This document shows positions 1 to 8,895 of a stretch of DNA of 64,000 nt, piece after piece. The notes under the pieces were generated by a model. It saw only the letters and a program-made list of their open reading frames with translations. It searched no databases and was not told the origin of the DNA. Both the position numbers and the translations under genes were made by a program. Position 1 is the first letter of the stretch; each line of letters begins with the position of its first letter. The DNA is from Clostridium estertheticum (lineage in GTDB: Bacteria; Bacillota; Clostridia; Clostridiales; Clostridiaceae): NCBI RefSeq assembly GCF_026650985.1, contig NZ_CP086239.1, positions 3,162,001 to 3,226,000 on the forward strand. Direction: 5' to 3'.

Positions 1-226
1 TAATGGGAAGTTAATCCACACTGATTACTTTGAAGAAATTATACACAATACTAAATATAATAATACTCATTATATGATTCACAGCTTTTCAGGATATAGT
101 TTTAAAAATTTGTCTAATTACGAAACACGCTCTGCCTTACAGGCTGCCATTTCGTCCATAGATCTGATGTTAGCGAGTGGAACCCCTTTTATACAAAAAT
201 TCACTTCTGGAGTACATTATCAATAA
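1..226 (+). CDS. C-terminal end of an unidentified protein (partial)
   Basis: An open frame enters from the left edge (first full codon at base 2) and runs 74 codons to a TAA at 224-226. The visible residues include the stretches HTDYFEEIIHNT and SALQAAISSIDLMLASG and end in SGVHYQ. The composition is that of a soluble, ordinary coding sequence, and no stop interrupts the frame. I do not recognise the family. It converges on the minus-strand sugar cluster, with the bidirectional hairpin at about 360-400 between them. No start is visible, so the length of the full protein is unknown. Confidence 0.55.
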   Translation, partial: NGKLIHTDYFEEIIHNTKYNNTHYMIHSFSGYSFKNLSNYETRSALQAAISSIDLMLASGTPFIQKFTSGVHYQ

Positions 227-357
227 ACTTAATATGCAGTTGATGCTCTTTCCATCTCAGTTCCAAAAAATCACATTTATGTACATTTTACAATTACTCT
301 ATTGCCTGTAAAGTTGCCAAATTAATATTTATTATCAAATTGGTTTCGATCATAAAA

Positions 358-403
358 AAAGAAGAAGGTACCATTATATATGGTATACCCTCTTCATACT
401 TTT
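358..403 (-). terminator. Terminator hairpin ending the ydj operon (copy 1 of a duplicated element)
   Basis: The arms GAAGAAGGTACCA and TGGTATACCCTCTTC form a stem-loop flanked by A-runs and T-runs on the two sides, so it could stop transcription from both directions. It lies 50 bases beyond the ydjG stop. A closely related hairpin is found at 10141-10183, behind a different gene. Confidence 0.7.
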
Positions 404-441
404 TAACTAATGTGTTTGTTCCACTTATACCAATCCAAAAC
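403..441 (-). pseudogene. Remnant of the 3' end of a zinc-ribbon/TPR gene
   Basis: Read on the minus strand, this stretch encodes VLDWYKWNKHIS and a stop. It matches at DNA level the end of the gene at 10186-12060 (LTWYKW ... VEQIH). Between the two matching parts, 34 bases present in the intact gene are missing. The missing stretch is bounded there by CCACTT repeats at 10200 and 10234, which fits a slippage deletion that also shifted the frame. Nothing else of the gene remains; the ydjG stop follows 14 bases on. That it was once a paralogous gene end is inferred from the similarity together with the shared terminator. Confidence 0.5.
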
Positions 442-454
442 TACATTTACTCCT

Positions 455-1435
455 TTAGTCGTCAATTGCTTCTGCCATTTCTCTCATTAATCTAGCATCT
501 GATTTTGAAAGTTCAACTTCAGCAGATTTTACATTCTCTTTAATTTGGTCTACCGTAGTTGCTCCACTTAGCAGATTAAAGAAATCACCCTGTGCCAAAA
601 CCCATGCAAGAGATAAATTGGCTATTGTACAATCATATTTTTTACACAAGTCTTTCCAATTATCCATCATATTCATTGCTTTTTGCATATTTTCAGGTTG
701 AAACCATTTTTTATTGCACTGTGCCCCTGTAGGAACATAATCTCTTGGGAGGCACCCGCTCAACAACCCTTGCTCCAAAGGAGAGTAAGCTTGAAGAGTA
801 ATTTTATTTTCTCTACAAATTGGAACCAAATCCTGTTCAATTGCTCTATCCAAAATACTGTATTTAGCTTGCACCAAATCTAATTGTCCGTACTTTAAGT
901 ATTCTTTTATATGTTCAGGTGTCATGTTTGCAGCACCAATGGTTTTTATCTTTCCGGCTGCCTTTAGTTCATTTAATGCTTCCATTGTTTCTTTGATTGG
1001 AGTAAAGTAAGGCTCTACTGATTGCCAATGAGTCATGTAAACATCAATATAATCCGTCCCCAAACGCTCCAAACTCATTTCAATCTCTTCCATAATTGAT
1101 TCTTTAGAAAGATTCTTATAAAGCTGCACATCACCTACTTTGTTAAACAAACTTCCTTTTCTATTCCATGTTATACCACATTTTGTAATTAAACAAACAT
1201 CCTCTCTTTTCATACCTTTCAAAGCCTTGCCAACAATTACTTCGCTGTTACCAAAATTATAGCCTGGAGCTGTATCAATTACATTAACTCCAATGGACGG
1301 ACAAGTTCTTATAGTATCTATGGATGATTGTAATTCTCGGTCTCCGTTCCATGCAGGACCTCCGCCAATAGGCCAAGTTCCTAGACCCATTCTTGAAATA
1401 TTTATATCAGTTTTTCCTAATTTCATTGTTTTCAT
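455..1435 (-). CDS. ydjG: Aldo-keto reductase, YdjG-type
   Basis: This 326-residue NAD(P)H-dependent aldo-keto reductase reduces aldehyde intermediates in a cytoplasmic carbohydrate pathway. The catalytic tetrad is visible: Asp54 and Tyr59 in IDTAPGYNFGNSE, Lys85 in LITKCG and His136 in YMTHWQS. Long stretches such as GTWPIGGGPAWNGD and TPIKETMEALNELK agree with E. coli YdjG as I remember it. The ATG at 1435 follows AAGGAGTG at good spacing. It is the last gene of the run ydjL-K-J-I-H-G, starting 18 bases after the ydjH stop. E. coli YdjG has been described as reducing methylglyoxal in vitro; the true substrate here is unknown. Confidence 0.9.
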   Translation of the reverse strand: MKTMKLGKTDINISRMGLGTWPIGGGPAWNGDRELQSSIDTIRTCPSIGVNVIDTAPGYNFGNSEVIVGKALKGMKREDVCLITKCGITWNRKGSLFNKVGDVQLYKNLSKESIMEEIEMSLERLGTDYIDVYMTHWQSVEPYFTPIKETMEALNELKAAGKIKTIGAANMTPEHIKEYLKYGQLDLVQAKYSILDRAIEQDLVPICRENKITLQAYSPLEQGLLSGCLPRDYVPTGAQCNKKWFQPENMQKAMNMMDNWKDLCKKYDCTIANLSLAWVLAQGDFFNLLSGATTVDQIKENVKSAEVELSKSDARLMREMAEAIDD

Positions 1436-1453
1436 TTCAACACTCCTTCAGTT

Positions 1454-2413
1454 TTATATTTTGGAAATAATATATTCTTTCATTCTTTCTTCTACCTGTT
1501 GTTTGCTTTTCACTCCAGTTGTTGCCCCTAGATATTCAACGGAAATGGATGCTGTCACGTTAGCGAACTCGGCACATTCCTTGAGTGATTTTCCATCCAA
1601 AATAGCTGTAATAAATCCAGCAGCAAAGTTGTCCCCTGCACCAATAGTATCAATTAATTTAGAATATTTATATATGGGAACAATTAATGTTTCGTTTGAA
1701 TTTTTTACAAAACATCCATCTTTGCCAGTCTTTATAATTACATTTTTAACGCCGCATCCTAAAAAAACATCTGCTATTTCATCCAAATTTGTTTTGCCAG
1801 TTATCAAACAAGCCTCATCATAATTTGGAAAAAAGTAATCAACATATCCTAAAGCTTCACGGATATCTTCAAACCCCTCACCAAATCTTCTTTTAATCAT
1901 GTCTGCACAAATTAGCATATTGTTCTTCTTTGCCTCTGTAAAAATCTTTACAAGTGACTTTCCATCAATTAATGGATTATTAAATATACTTGCTAATGAA
2001 AGTAATCTCGCTTCTTTAAATCGTTTAAAATCAACATCATCAATATTGGTCTTCCACAAGCTTCCATTACGATTTGTAACAAATGTTCGCTCACCGTCTT
2101 CAGTTACTAAACCCACATTGATAGAAGTATCAATATCTGGATCAATATTTACACTAAAACAATCAATATTATTTTGTTCACAGAATTTAAGAATGTAATC
2201 TCCTACTACATCTTTCCCAATGCGACTCATCAATGCAACTTTATATCCTAACCTTGAAATTATAGTAGCTTCATTAATTGCATCTCCACCTATAGTCATA
2301 CATATTTTTTCTAAAGGATAAGATTCACTGTCAAATATATTTTTGCTTACAGGATGTAAAGGTATATCAACAATTGCGGCCCCAATACAAATTACATCTA
2401 ATTTATTATCCAC
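1454..2413 (-). CDS. ydjH: PfkB-family sugar kinase, YdjH-type
   Basis: This 319-residue ribokinase/PfkB-fold kinase should phosphorylate the open-chain or keto sugar that the neighbouring aldolase then splits. The N-terminal glycine motif GGDAINEATIISRLG starts near residue 42. The C-terminal signature DTIGAGDNFAAGF lies near 255-267 and holds the catalytic Asp261. I place the start at the GTG at 2413, six bases after AGGAG and two bases after the aldolase stop. This gives MDNKLDVICIGAAIVDIPL, the same N-terminus as E. coli YdjH; the ATG 27 bases upstream would overlap ydjI. E. coli YdjH prefers longer sugar acids in vitro, so a C7-C8 uronate-like substrate is plausible here but unproven. 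Confidence 0.9.
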   Translation of the reverse strand: MDNKLDVICIGAAIVDIPLHPVSKNIFDSESYPLEKICMTIGGDAINEATIISRLGYKVALMSRIGKDVVGDYILKFCEQNNIDCFSVNIDPDIDTSINVGLVTEDGERTFVTNRNGSLWKTNIDDVDFKRFKEARLLSLASIFNNPLIDGKSLVKIFTEAKKNNMLICADMIKRRFGEGFEDIREALGYVDYFFPNYDEACLITGKTNLDEIADVFLGCGVKNVIIKTGKDGCFVKNSNETLIVPIYKYSKLIDTIGAGDNFAAGFITAILDGKSLKECAEFANVTASISVEYLGATTGVKSKQQVEERMKEYIISKI

Positions 2414-2415
2414 AA

Positions 2416-3261
2416 TTAACTCCTCGCTTTTCCATAACATCCGAATAATTTTATTTTTTCCATTGCTCTTTTTGCAACTTCTTTTCTAACTTCTTGTTGC
2501 AATTTCAGATAAGGAAGCTTCCTCTCTTGATTTGCTTCAATAGCAATCATTGCCGCCTGACATAACTCAGTATGGATGTTTATTTTTGTAATTCCTCTAG
2601 CAATACATTTTCTAATATCTTCATCACCAATTCCTGATGCACCATGTAGTACCAATGGAATATCAACAGCCGCTCTAACAGCTTCCAATACGGGATAATT
2701 AATTTTTGGTTCAGAAGTATAAACTCCATGTTGATTTCCTATAGCAGTCGCTAGGAAATCTATGCCAGTTCTTTCACAAAATTCTGCTGCTTGTGTTGGG
2801 TCAGTATATCCGTAAGCCGCAATAGCTTCTTCATAAATTGTCTCAGCGCCAACATGACCTAGTTCAGCCTCAATTGGAATACCTAATGGTTTGAACTTAT
2901 CAACTACCTCTTTTGTTAATTTAATGTTAGTTTCTAAATCATATGCGGATGCATCAATCATAATAGCAGTATAGCCTATATCAACAGCATGACTTACTAT
3001 TTCAAAGCTTCTGCCATGATCCCAGTGAATACAAGCGGGTACAGTTGCTTTATCCGCCATAGAAACCATCATTTTTATGAAGTGATCTATATCTGTGTTT
3101 TCTAAGAATCCACTACCAAAAGATAAAATAATTGGTGCTTGCGCCTCTTCAGTAGCATCCATAACTCCTTGTAGCATTTCAGTATTCCAAATGCAGAAAT
3201 TTGGTACTGCATAACCTTCCTTCTGAGCTTTTAGTAACATATCTTTCATTGAAACAAACAT
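2416..3261 (-). CDS. ydjI: Class II ketose-bisphosphate aldolase, YdjI-type
   Basis: This 281-residue zinc-dependent class II aldolase is expected to cleave a ketose 1-phosphate to dihydroxyacetone phosphate and an aldehyde. Family motifs visible are HWDHGRS (catalytic Asp81, zinc ligand His82), EAELGHVG near 131-138, GNQHGVY with His178, VLHGASG with His206, and the phosphate-binding KINIHTELC. It is closest to E. coli YdjI, for example in EAELGHVGAETIYEEA. The ATG at 3261 follows AAAGGAGAG. Its 3' end carries the ribosome binding site of ydjH, so kinase and aldolase are probably translationally coupled. Confidence 0.9.
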   Translation of the reverse strand: MFVSMKDMLLKAQKEGYAVPNFCIWNTEMLQGVMDATEEAQAPIILSFGSGFLENTDIDHFIKMMVSMADKATVPACIHWDHGRSFEIVSHAVDIGYTAIMIDASAYDLETNIKLTKEVVDKFKPLGIPIEAELGHVGAETIYEEAIAAYGYTDPTQAAEFCERTGIDFLATAIGNQHGVYTSEPKINYPVLEAVRAAVDIPLVLHGASGIGDEDIRKCIARGITKINIHTELCQAAMIAIEANQERKLPYLKLQQEVRKEVAKRAMEKIKLFGCYGKARS

Positions 3262-3291
3262 AATAATCTCTCCTTTATTTTTAATTAATTT

Positions 3292-4344
3292 TTAATTAAT
3301 TTTTATAACTGACTTGATAATATCTTTTTTGCAATTAACAGAGTCTTCGAATGCTTTTTGAACATCTTTATAATCGTAAATATTAGTAACCATTGATTTC
3401 ACATCAATACGACCAGATGAAATTGCTTCTATAGTAGCTGGATAACGATTGGCATAACGAAATACGGTTTGAATCGTTACTTCGCGGTTGATTTTTAGAA
3501 AATCAATCGGTGTTGCACCAGGAATCGTACCAACAATCATAATCTTACCACCACGCATTACCAAAAGCGGTGTCTGTTTTGCTGTTACCTGCGAACCTGC
3601 TGTTTCAAACACAATGTCTGCTCCCAAGTTACCCAAGATTTCTTTACACTTTACTTCCGTATCATCCTCCATACCATTGACTACTTCCATAGCCCCTAAT
3701 TTTTTTGCCATTTCTAGTCTCTTTGGCAGTACATCTACTACTACAATTTCTGTTGCACCCATGACTTTACATGCCTGAAGAGTCATTAGCCCAATACAAC
3801 CTGAACCTAAAATTATAATTTTTTTGCCAGGCTTTACACCTGCGCTCATTGCTGCATGCATACCCACTGCTGCAGGCTCTACTAGCGCACCTTCCATAGT
3901 ATTCATGTTATCCGGGAGTTTATATGTAAAACTTTCCGGATGGCAAATATAATTTGTCAATGCTCCTTTGTAATTCGGCTGTGTTGCCAAGAAATCTACA
4001 TCTGGGCAGATATTATACTTTCCTTCTAGACAGAACCTACATTTTCCACAAGGAACTCCTGGTTCAATACAAACTCTATCCCCTATTTTGAACTTAGTCA
4101 CTTTAGTACCGATTCCTACAACTTCACCAGCACACTCATGTCCTAACCCAATCTTTTGATTTGGATCTGATGGAGGAATAAATGGACCCGATTCAAATCC
4201 ATGAACATCTGATCCACAAACTCCTACATATTCTACTTTAATTAGAACTTCATCATCCTTTGGATCAGGTATTTGTGATTCCTCTATCTCCATCTTTCCA
4301 GGAACAACTAAAATAGCTTCTGTATTTTTTATTTCATTTTTCAT
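3292..4344 (-). CDS. ydjJ: Zinc-dependent alcohol/polyol dehydrogenase, YdjJ-type
   Basis: This 350-residue medium-chain dehydrogenase of the sorbitol dehydrogenase group oxidises a polyol or sugar hydroxyl with NAD(P). It shows the catalytic-zinc region VCGSDVHGFE and GLGHECAGEVVG, a four-cysteine structural zinc loop (CGKCRFCLEGKYNIC) and the Rossmann motif GSGCIGL. The ATG at 4344 is preferred over the upstream in-frame start because AAAGGGG precedes it and it gives MKNEIKNTEAILVVPG, aligning with the E. coli YdjJ start. It lies between ydjK (42-base gap) and ydjI (30-base gap) in the operon. Substrate unknown. Confidence 0.88.
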   Translation of the reverse strand: MKNEIKNTEAILVVPGKMEIEESQIPDPKDDEVLIKVEYVGVCGSDVHGFESGPFIPPSDPNQKIGLGHECAGEVVGIGTKVTKFKIGDRVCIEPGVPCGKCRFCLEGKYNICPDVDFLATQPNYKGALTNYICHPESFTYKLPDNMNTMEGALVEPAAVGMHAAMSAGVKPGKKIIILGSGCIGLMTLQACKVMGATEIVVVDVLPKRLEMAKKLGAMEVVNGMEDDTEVKCKEILGNLGADIVFETAGSQVTAKQTPLLVMRGGKIMIVGTIPGATPIDFLKINREVTIQTVFRYANRYPATIEAISSGRIDVKSMVTNIYDYKDVQKAFEDSVNCKKDIIKSVIKIN

Positions 4345-4386
4345 TTCAATTCGACCCCTTTCAAAATTTACCAAACTTACAATCTA

Positions 4387-5757
4387 CTATTCTGCTTTTA
4401 ATCCAATAGCCTCAACAGAAGCGCCTCTTGTTTCAATACCAATTGTGGCAATTACTATTGCAACTATTACTGCTACAGAACCTAACAATACAAACACACC
4501 TTTTACCCCTTGTTTGTCAAGTAAATAAGCAACAGCAAATGGTGCAATAATGCCACTGATACGTCCAACAGCATTTGCAAGACCCGAACCACGAAGTTTT
4601 GCTTCCGTTGGCCAAATTTCAGGAACGTATACTGCTGATGCATAACAAACAAACATATAAACAAATGTAATTAAGCAAAATCCCATTAATGTAATCATAA
4701 CCATACTAGTTTGTAGAGAATACACATATCCAAGCACAGCGATCATCAAAAGTAATCCAACACCCATCACTTTACGTGGAATTTTATCAATAACAAGAAC
4801 AGCTATAAAAATACCAAAAGGTGCACCAAACATACTCATAGTATTTAATACAATAGAATTCTTCAAATTAATGCCCTGTGACATGAATATTGTAGGAAGC
4901 CAATTAATTAGTGTATATTGAACCACATTCATTGCAATCAAAACGGAAGACCCAAGTATAACCCGTTTGAGCAGTTCCCCTTTGAACAAAGCAGAGTATG
5001 GAATAACATTTTCTTTTTTGTCCGCAGAAACATCGGTAACTGGTTCCAACTTTTTACCAGTTTGATGTTCCACTAACATCTCAATCTCAGACATAATCTT
5101 TTCCGCTTCTTTGTATCTTCCTTGGACTTCTAACCAACGCGGTGATTCTGGAAATTTTTTGTAGGCAATAACTGTAGCTATTATAGATAAAATAGCTGGA
5201 ACAAGAAACTGTACTCTCCAATTCATATTTGCAGCAATAAGTGGAGTAATGCTCATAGCAATCAGTGAACAGATTGGATAAGACCAATTTCCAATAAAGG
5301 AAACTCTACTAGACCAAGTACCACGATTACGTCCAGGCATATATTCTGTGAAACCTGCAAACAAAGTTACAAGCAAAGCACCAAGTCCAACTCCCATAAA
5401 AAAACGGCAAACAATTAAAAATGTCATGTTTGGTGAGAATGATCCAATTATCATTGCAATAATGTGAAGAATCTCAAAAGTTAAAACACTTTTACGACGC
5501 CCAATTTTATCACCAATAATTCCTCCTAAAAGAGCACCAAAAAACATGCCTGCTACCGTCAGCGAAGTAAATATTGCACTTATATTGTTATTTGTCCAAC
5601 CTAGCTCTTTCAATTGTGCCAGAACCAGACCACCAATTGCATTACTCCAGCATACCAATAATGGAAAAGCAACAATTGAAAATATTGACAAATGCCATTG
5701 GCTATTTGGTAAGCGGTCAAGTCTTGCACCACAATTAGGTTTTTTCATTGCATCCAC
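4387..5757 (-). CDS. ydjK: MFS sugar/acid transporter, YdjK-type
   Basis: This 456-residue major facilitator protein with about 12 membrane segments imports the carbohydrate used by the pathway, probably with protons. It has the loop 2-3 motif GDKIGRRKS, the PESPRWL motif typical of the sugar-porter branch, and YVPEIWPTEAKLRGSG. The GTG at 5757 is chosen as start: AAAGGAG precedes it by eight bases, and MDAMKKPNCGARLDRLP then has the same length before the conserved GARLDRLP as E. coli YdjK. A GTG at 5766 would sit directly on the ribosome binding site. The neighbouring ydjE is a paralogous transporter. Confidence 0.88.
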   Translation of the reverse strand: MDAMKKPNCGARLDRLPNSQWHLSIFSIVAFPLLVCWSNAIGGLVLAQLKELGWTNNNISAIFTSLTVAGMFFGALLGGIIGDKIGRRKSVLTFEILHIIAMIIGSFSPNMTFLIVCRFFMGVGLGALLVTLFAGFTEYMPGRNRGTWSSRVSFIGNWSYPICSLIAMSITPLIAANMNWRVQFLVPAILSIIATVIAYKKFPESPRWLEVQGRYKEAEKIMSEIEMLVEHQTGKKLEPVTDVSADKKENVIPYSALFKGELLKRVILGSSVLIAMNVVQYTLINWLPTIFMSQGINLKNSIVLNTMSMFGAPFGIFIAVLVIDKIPRKVMGVGLLLMIAVLGYVYSLQTSMVMITLMGFCLITFVYMFVCYASAVYVPEIWPTEAKLRGSGLANAVGRISGIIAPFAVAYLLDKQGVKGVFVLLGSVAVIVAIVIATIGIETRGASVEAIGLKAE

Positions 5758-5884
5758 TTTGTTCACTCCTTTTATTTTGTATTATTTTAGGATATCGCTT
5801 ACTACATCAATAAATTTAATTTGCTTTTCCATTTTAAATATATAGCAACAGCCTAATGAAGGTGGAACCATTAATTTTTTCATT

Positions 5885-6961
5885 TTAATCACAATCATAT
5901 GTTAGAATAACTTTGATTGCTTCCTTACTCTCCATTAAATCGAAGCCTTTATCCCATTCTGAAAGACCTAATCTATGTGTAATCATAGGTTTAACTTGAA
6001 TTTTTCCCGATTTTAACAAATTAATAGCATTCCTCCATGAAGTTGTGTCATAACCCATATGCCCAATAATAGAAATCGCTTTCATTGAAATATCATTTAT
6101 ACAGAAATCAACAGGTTTAAATCCCATACCAATTCTGACAATTTCGCCATTAGGTCTGCACATTTCAATTGCTTGTTTCAATACTATGTTAGCACCTGCA
6201 CAATCAACAACCAGACTTATGCCATCTTTGCCGCAAATTTCTTGACACCGAGCAACAACATCTTCTTGTGAACCATTAACTATATGTGTAGCACCAAGAT
6301 CACTAGCAACTCCAAATCTAACTTTAGTGTCATCGTCCAAACCTACCATAACTATATTAACAGCTCCCATTATTTTCGCAATTTGTACCGAAAACAGTCC
6401 TAAAGGACCTGTCCCAAATACTATAATATTTTGTCCTGGTAGAAATCTAGAACGTTGAGCTATTGCTTTGTAAGCATTACAAATAGGATCTAAAATAGCT
6501 GCTTCTTCATAACTTATATTTTCTGGTATTTCCCATATTGTATGTTTATGAATACTTAAAATTTCACCGGGTATTTTACAATACTTTGTAAATCCACCAT
6601 TCGTCCCATATCCTAATCCTAGATTTACTTTTTCAGGACATGTTAAGAAGTCACCTGATTCACATGATGGACAAACACCACATACATGGGCTGTGTTATC
6701 AGAAACAACCCTTTGTCCAAGTTTCCATTGAGTAACATTTTTCCCTATTTTAACAATCTCACCTGATAATTCATGCCCTCTTACTGATCCAAATTCATCT
6801 GAACCATTTTCTACTTTGTAATGTTTCATATCAGCACCACAAATTGCTGCTGCTTTTACCTCAATGATGATATCGTCATCACCACAAATGGGCTCTGGAA
6901 CATCGATCCATTTATAACTTCCAAATTGACTTGGTGTACCATACTTTGCTAATGCTTTCAT
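5885..6961 (-). CDS. ydjL: Zinc-dependent dehydrogenase, YdjL-type
   Basis: This 358-residue medium-chain zinc dehydrogenase is a second, divergent oxidoreductase of the operon. It carries AAICGADMKHY and VRGHELSGEIVKIG for the catalytic zinc, VCGVCPSCESGDFLTC for the structural zinc and GTGPLGLFSV for the cofactor. Residues GVAEP-type positions are replaced by AAILDPICNAYKA, as in E. coli YdjL. The ATG at 6961 follows AGGAGGGATCTT. It is the first gene of the six-gene transcript and has its own promoter at 7021-7049 with an overlapping dyad and a downstream cre-like site. Confidence 0.88.
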   Translation of the reverse strand: MKALAKYGTPSQFGSYKWIDVPEPICGDDDIIIEVKAAAICGADMKHYKVENGSDEFGSVRGHELSGEIVKIGKNVTQWKLGQRVVSDNTAHVCGVCPSCESGDFLTCPEKVNLGLGYGTNGGFTKYCKIPGEILSIHKHTIWEIPENISYEEAAILDPICNAYKAIAQRSRFLPGQNIIVFGTGPLGLFSVQIAKIMGAVNIVMVGLDDDTKVRFGVASDLGATHIVNGSQEDVVARCQEICGKDGISLVVDCAGANIVLKQAIEMCRPNGEIVRIGMGFKPVDFCINDISMKAISIIGHMGYDTTSWRNAINLLKSGKIQVKPMITHRLGLSEWDKGFDLMESKEAIKVILTYDCD

Positions 6962-6979
6962 AAGATCCCTCCTAATTAA

Positions 6980-6993
6980 TATAACGTTTTCAT
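6980..6993 (-). promoter_or_regulatory. Candidate cre (catabolite repression) site of the ydjL operon
   Basis: Read on the minus strand this is ATGAAAACGTTATA, close to the Gram-positive CcpA consensus TGWAANCGNTNWCA. It falls about 20-35 bases after the expected transcription start and just before the ydjL ribosome binding site, a position suited to roadblock repression. The identical 14 bases recur upstream of gntP at 34077-34090. Confidence 0.5.
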
Positions 6994-7020
6994 ATTTATT
7001 TTGTTTCTGTCTATACGCAT

Positions 7021-7053
7021 ATAATACTATTATAAATCTTTGTTGTCAACAAA
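7021..7053 (-). promoter_or_regulatory. ydjL promoter with overlapping operator
   Basis: On the minus strand a perfect TTGACA (7044-7049) is followed after 17 bases by TATTAT (7021-7026). The -35 box lies inside the dyad TTTGTTGACAACAAA (7039-7053; 7-base arms, one-base centre). The same half-sites flank the -35 box of ydjE at 8848-8862, which suggests a shared repressor; the DeoR-type YdjF is the obvious candidate. The operator role is inferred. Confidence 0.65.
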
Positions 7054-7164
7054 TTTATTTTGTTATAAACATTTTTTTATTTAAACAAATATTTTATTTA
7101 AATATTATTTCTATTTAATAATTAAAATAGTACATTTTTATTCGGTTTCACCCAAATAAAAAAA

Positions 7165-7255
7165 GAGTTTTTCCTAATAAGCATACTGAAAGTCCTCAAA
7201 CCCACACTAAAATGTCTGGCATTCAAACTTTCAAATAAGAATACAGGAAAAACTC
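7165..7255 (-). terminator. Long-loop inverted repeat behind ydjE
   Basis: GAGTTTTTCCT (7165-7175) pairs with AGGAAAAACTC (7245-7255), and an inner pair CTGAAAGT/ACTTTCAA continues the stem after unpaired bases, around a loop of about 33 bases. It lies directly after the ydjE stop and has an A-run on its outer side, so it can terminate ydjE transcription on the minus strand. The bipartite arms could also be ends of a decayed small mobile element. Confidence 0.5.
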
Positions 7256-7282
7256 ATGAAATAAGCATAATAATTTTGTTGA

Positions 7283-8653
7283 TTACTTTATTTCCATACA
7301 TATTTCTTCAAGTGATTTTTGCTTAGTTTCAATCCCTATAGTAGCAATTATCAAAGCAACGAAACCGAGTAACCCTCCAAGCGTAATAAAAACTGCAACC
7401 GATCCATAGTTTGTCATAATCCATGCCACTCCATATGGAGTAAAAATTGTTACGCCTCTTCCAACTGAATTGCATAATCCCGAACCCCTAAGACGAATTT
7501 CAGTTGGCCATAATTCAGGAACATAAACTGCCGATGCAAAACAAACATACATATAGAGAAAAAGAATAAGTGAAAACCCCAATATAACAATCAGTACTTC
7601 AGACCTCTGAATTGCATAAATATACCCAAGTACAGCAATTACAATTAACAGTGTAACCCCCATCCACTTACGTGGAAATTTATCTATTATCCTTGTTGCA
7701 ATAAATACTCCCAGTGGTGCTCCAAACATAATCAAAGTAGTCATAATAATTGACTTAGTAACAGTTATACCAGATTTTACAAATATTGTTGGAATCCAAG
7801 TCGTAATACTATAAAGCGCTGTATTCATACCTATAAGTACAGAACATCCTAGTATTGTTCTCTTTAATAACGCTCCCTTAAATAGACTTGTAAAAGGCAT
7901 TTTTTTATCATCACGAGATTTGTTTAATTTTTGTTCCGCTACTAATGGTAGCTTAATTCCCTTCTCTAGTTCTATTTCTTTTTCAATATTTGTGAGTATA
8001 TTGTCTGCTTTCTCTTCCATTCCACGTGCTACATACCATCGTGGTGATTCTGGGAACCCGTGGCGTACAACCCATAGAGCTAGTGCAGCAACTCCACCGA
8101 TAATAAACATTGCACGCCAACCACAATTAGGACCTAAAAGGGGCATTGCTATAACCCCAATCAACGTTGCGAGTGGCGGTGCACAGTTCCCCACCAATGA
8201 TAATGTAGCAGCCCATTTACCACGTTCTTTCGCCTGAACAAATTCAGTAAACGTGGCAAAACCAACAACAATCTCCGCCCCCAGGCCAATACCTGTTAAT
8301 CCACGAAGTACAATCAACATAGTCATATTAGTTGCAAATGCCGCCGCTATAGAAGCTATTCCAAATATAAGAAGGTTAACTTGATAAGCAAATTTTCTTC
8401 CAAGATGATCCCCTGAAAAGCCTGCAAACAGAGATCCAATAAAAAGTCCAGCCATAGTAGACGAAGTAAACGCTGCATTTAAATAATTGTTAGACCAACC
8501 ATTCTTTACTAATTGGGCTAAAACTATTCCACCTAAACAATTATCAAATCCATCAATTAATAGACCTAGCCCAATCAACCAAAAAATCTTATAATGCCAT
8601 TTCGAAGTAGGCAACCGATCAATCCTAGCACCTATATTACTTTGCATGTTCAT
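7283..8653 (-). CDS. ydjE: MFS transporter, YdjE-type
   Basis: This 456-residue major facilitator transporter is a paralog of the downstream ydjK product; both share GARIDRLP-type N-termini, a GDHLGRKF loop, FPESPRWY and YVPELWPTEIRLRGSG. It resembles E. coli YdjE, for example in NGWSNNYLNAAFTSS. The ATG at 8653 is preferred over an upstream in-frame ATG at 8725 because GGGGGAG sits eight bases before it. It is transcribed from its own promoter at 8832-8860, leaving an untranslated leader of about 170 bases, and ends at the hairpin 7165-7255. Having two importers suggests two related substrates or import and export. Confidence 0.85.
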   Translation of the reverse strand: MNMQSNIGARIDRLPTSKWHYKIFWLIGLGLLIDGFDNCLGGIVLAQLVKNGWSNNYLNAAFTSSTMAGLFIGSLFAGFSGDHLGRKFAYQVNLLIFGIASIAAAFATNMTMLIVLRGLTGIGLGAEIVVGFATFTEFVQAKERGKWAATLSLVGNCAPPLATLIGVIAMPLLGPNCGWRAMFIIGGVAALALWVVRHGFPESPRWYVARGMEEKADNILTNIEKEIELEKGIKLPLVAEQKLNKSRDDKKMPFTSLFKGALLKRTILGCSVLIGMNTALYSITTWIPTIFVKSGITVTKSIIMTTLIMFGAPLGVFIATRIIDKFPRKWMGVTLLIVIAVLGYIYAIQRSEVLIVILGFSLILFLYMYVCFASAVYVPELWPTEIRLRGSGLCNSVGRGVTIFTPYGVAWIMTNYGSVAVFITLGGLLGFVALIIATIGIETKQKSLEEICMEIK

Positions 8654-8831
8654 ACAAACATCTCCCCCACAAATTTTTTTATAATATATAACTATAACCA
8701 ATATGTTTTTTATAATCGTTTTCATTAAAGATAAATAGCTTTTTCATTGATTACCCATATTAACTTAATCCATTTACATATTTATCAAAAGAAATCGTAT
8801 ACACCTCGTATTAAAAATTACTTGCATATAT

Positions 8832-8862
8832 ATAATAATATTTATTTTGTTGTATGTCAACA
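8832..8862 (-). promoter_or_regulatory. ydjE promoter with operator half-sites
   Basis: On the minus strand TTGACA (8855-8860) and TATTAT (8832-8837) are 17 bases apart. TGTTG and CAACA half-sites (8848-8862, five-base spacer) straddle the -35 box, the same arrangement as at ydjL except for the spacer length. Regulation by YdjF is inferred from the context. Confidence 0.6.
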
Positions 8863-8895
8863 TTTTAATATTTGTTTAGGACATTTTTTATTGTT

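Noticed and set aside
1293-1823. 176-codon plus-strand frame antisense to ydjG and ydjH
   Set aside because: It mirrors well-supported genes, lacks a ribosome binding site and its translation has no protein-like features.
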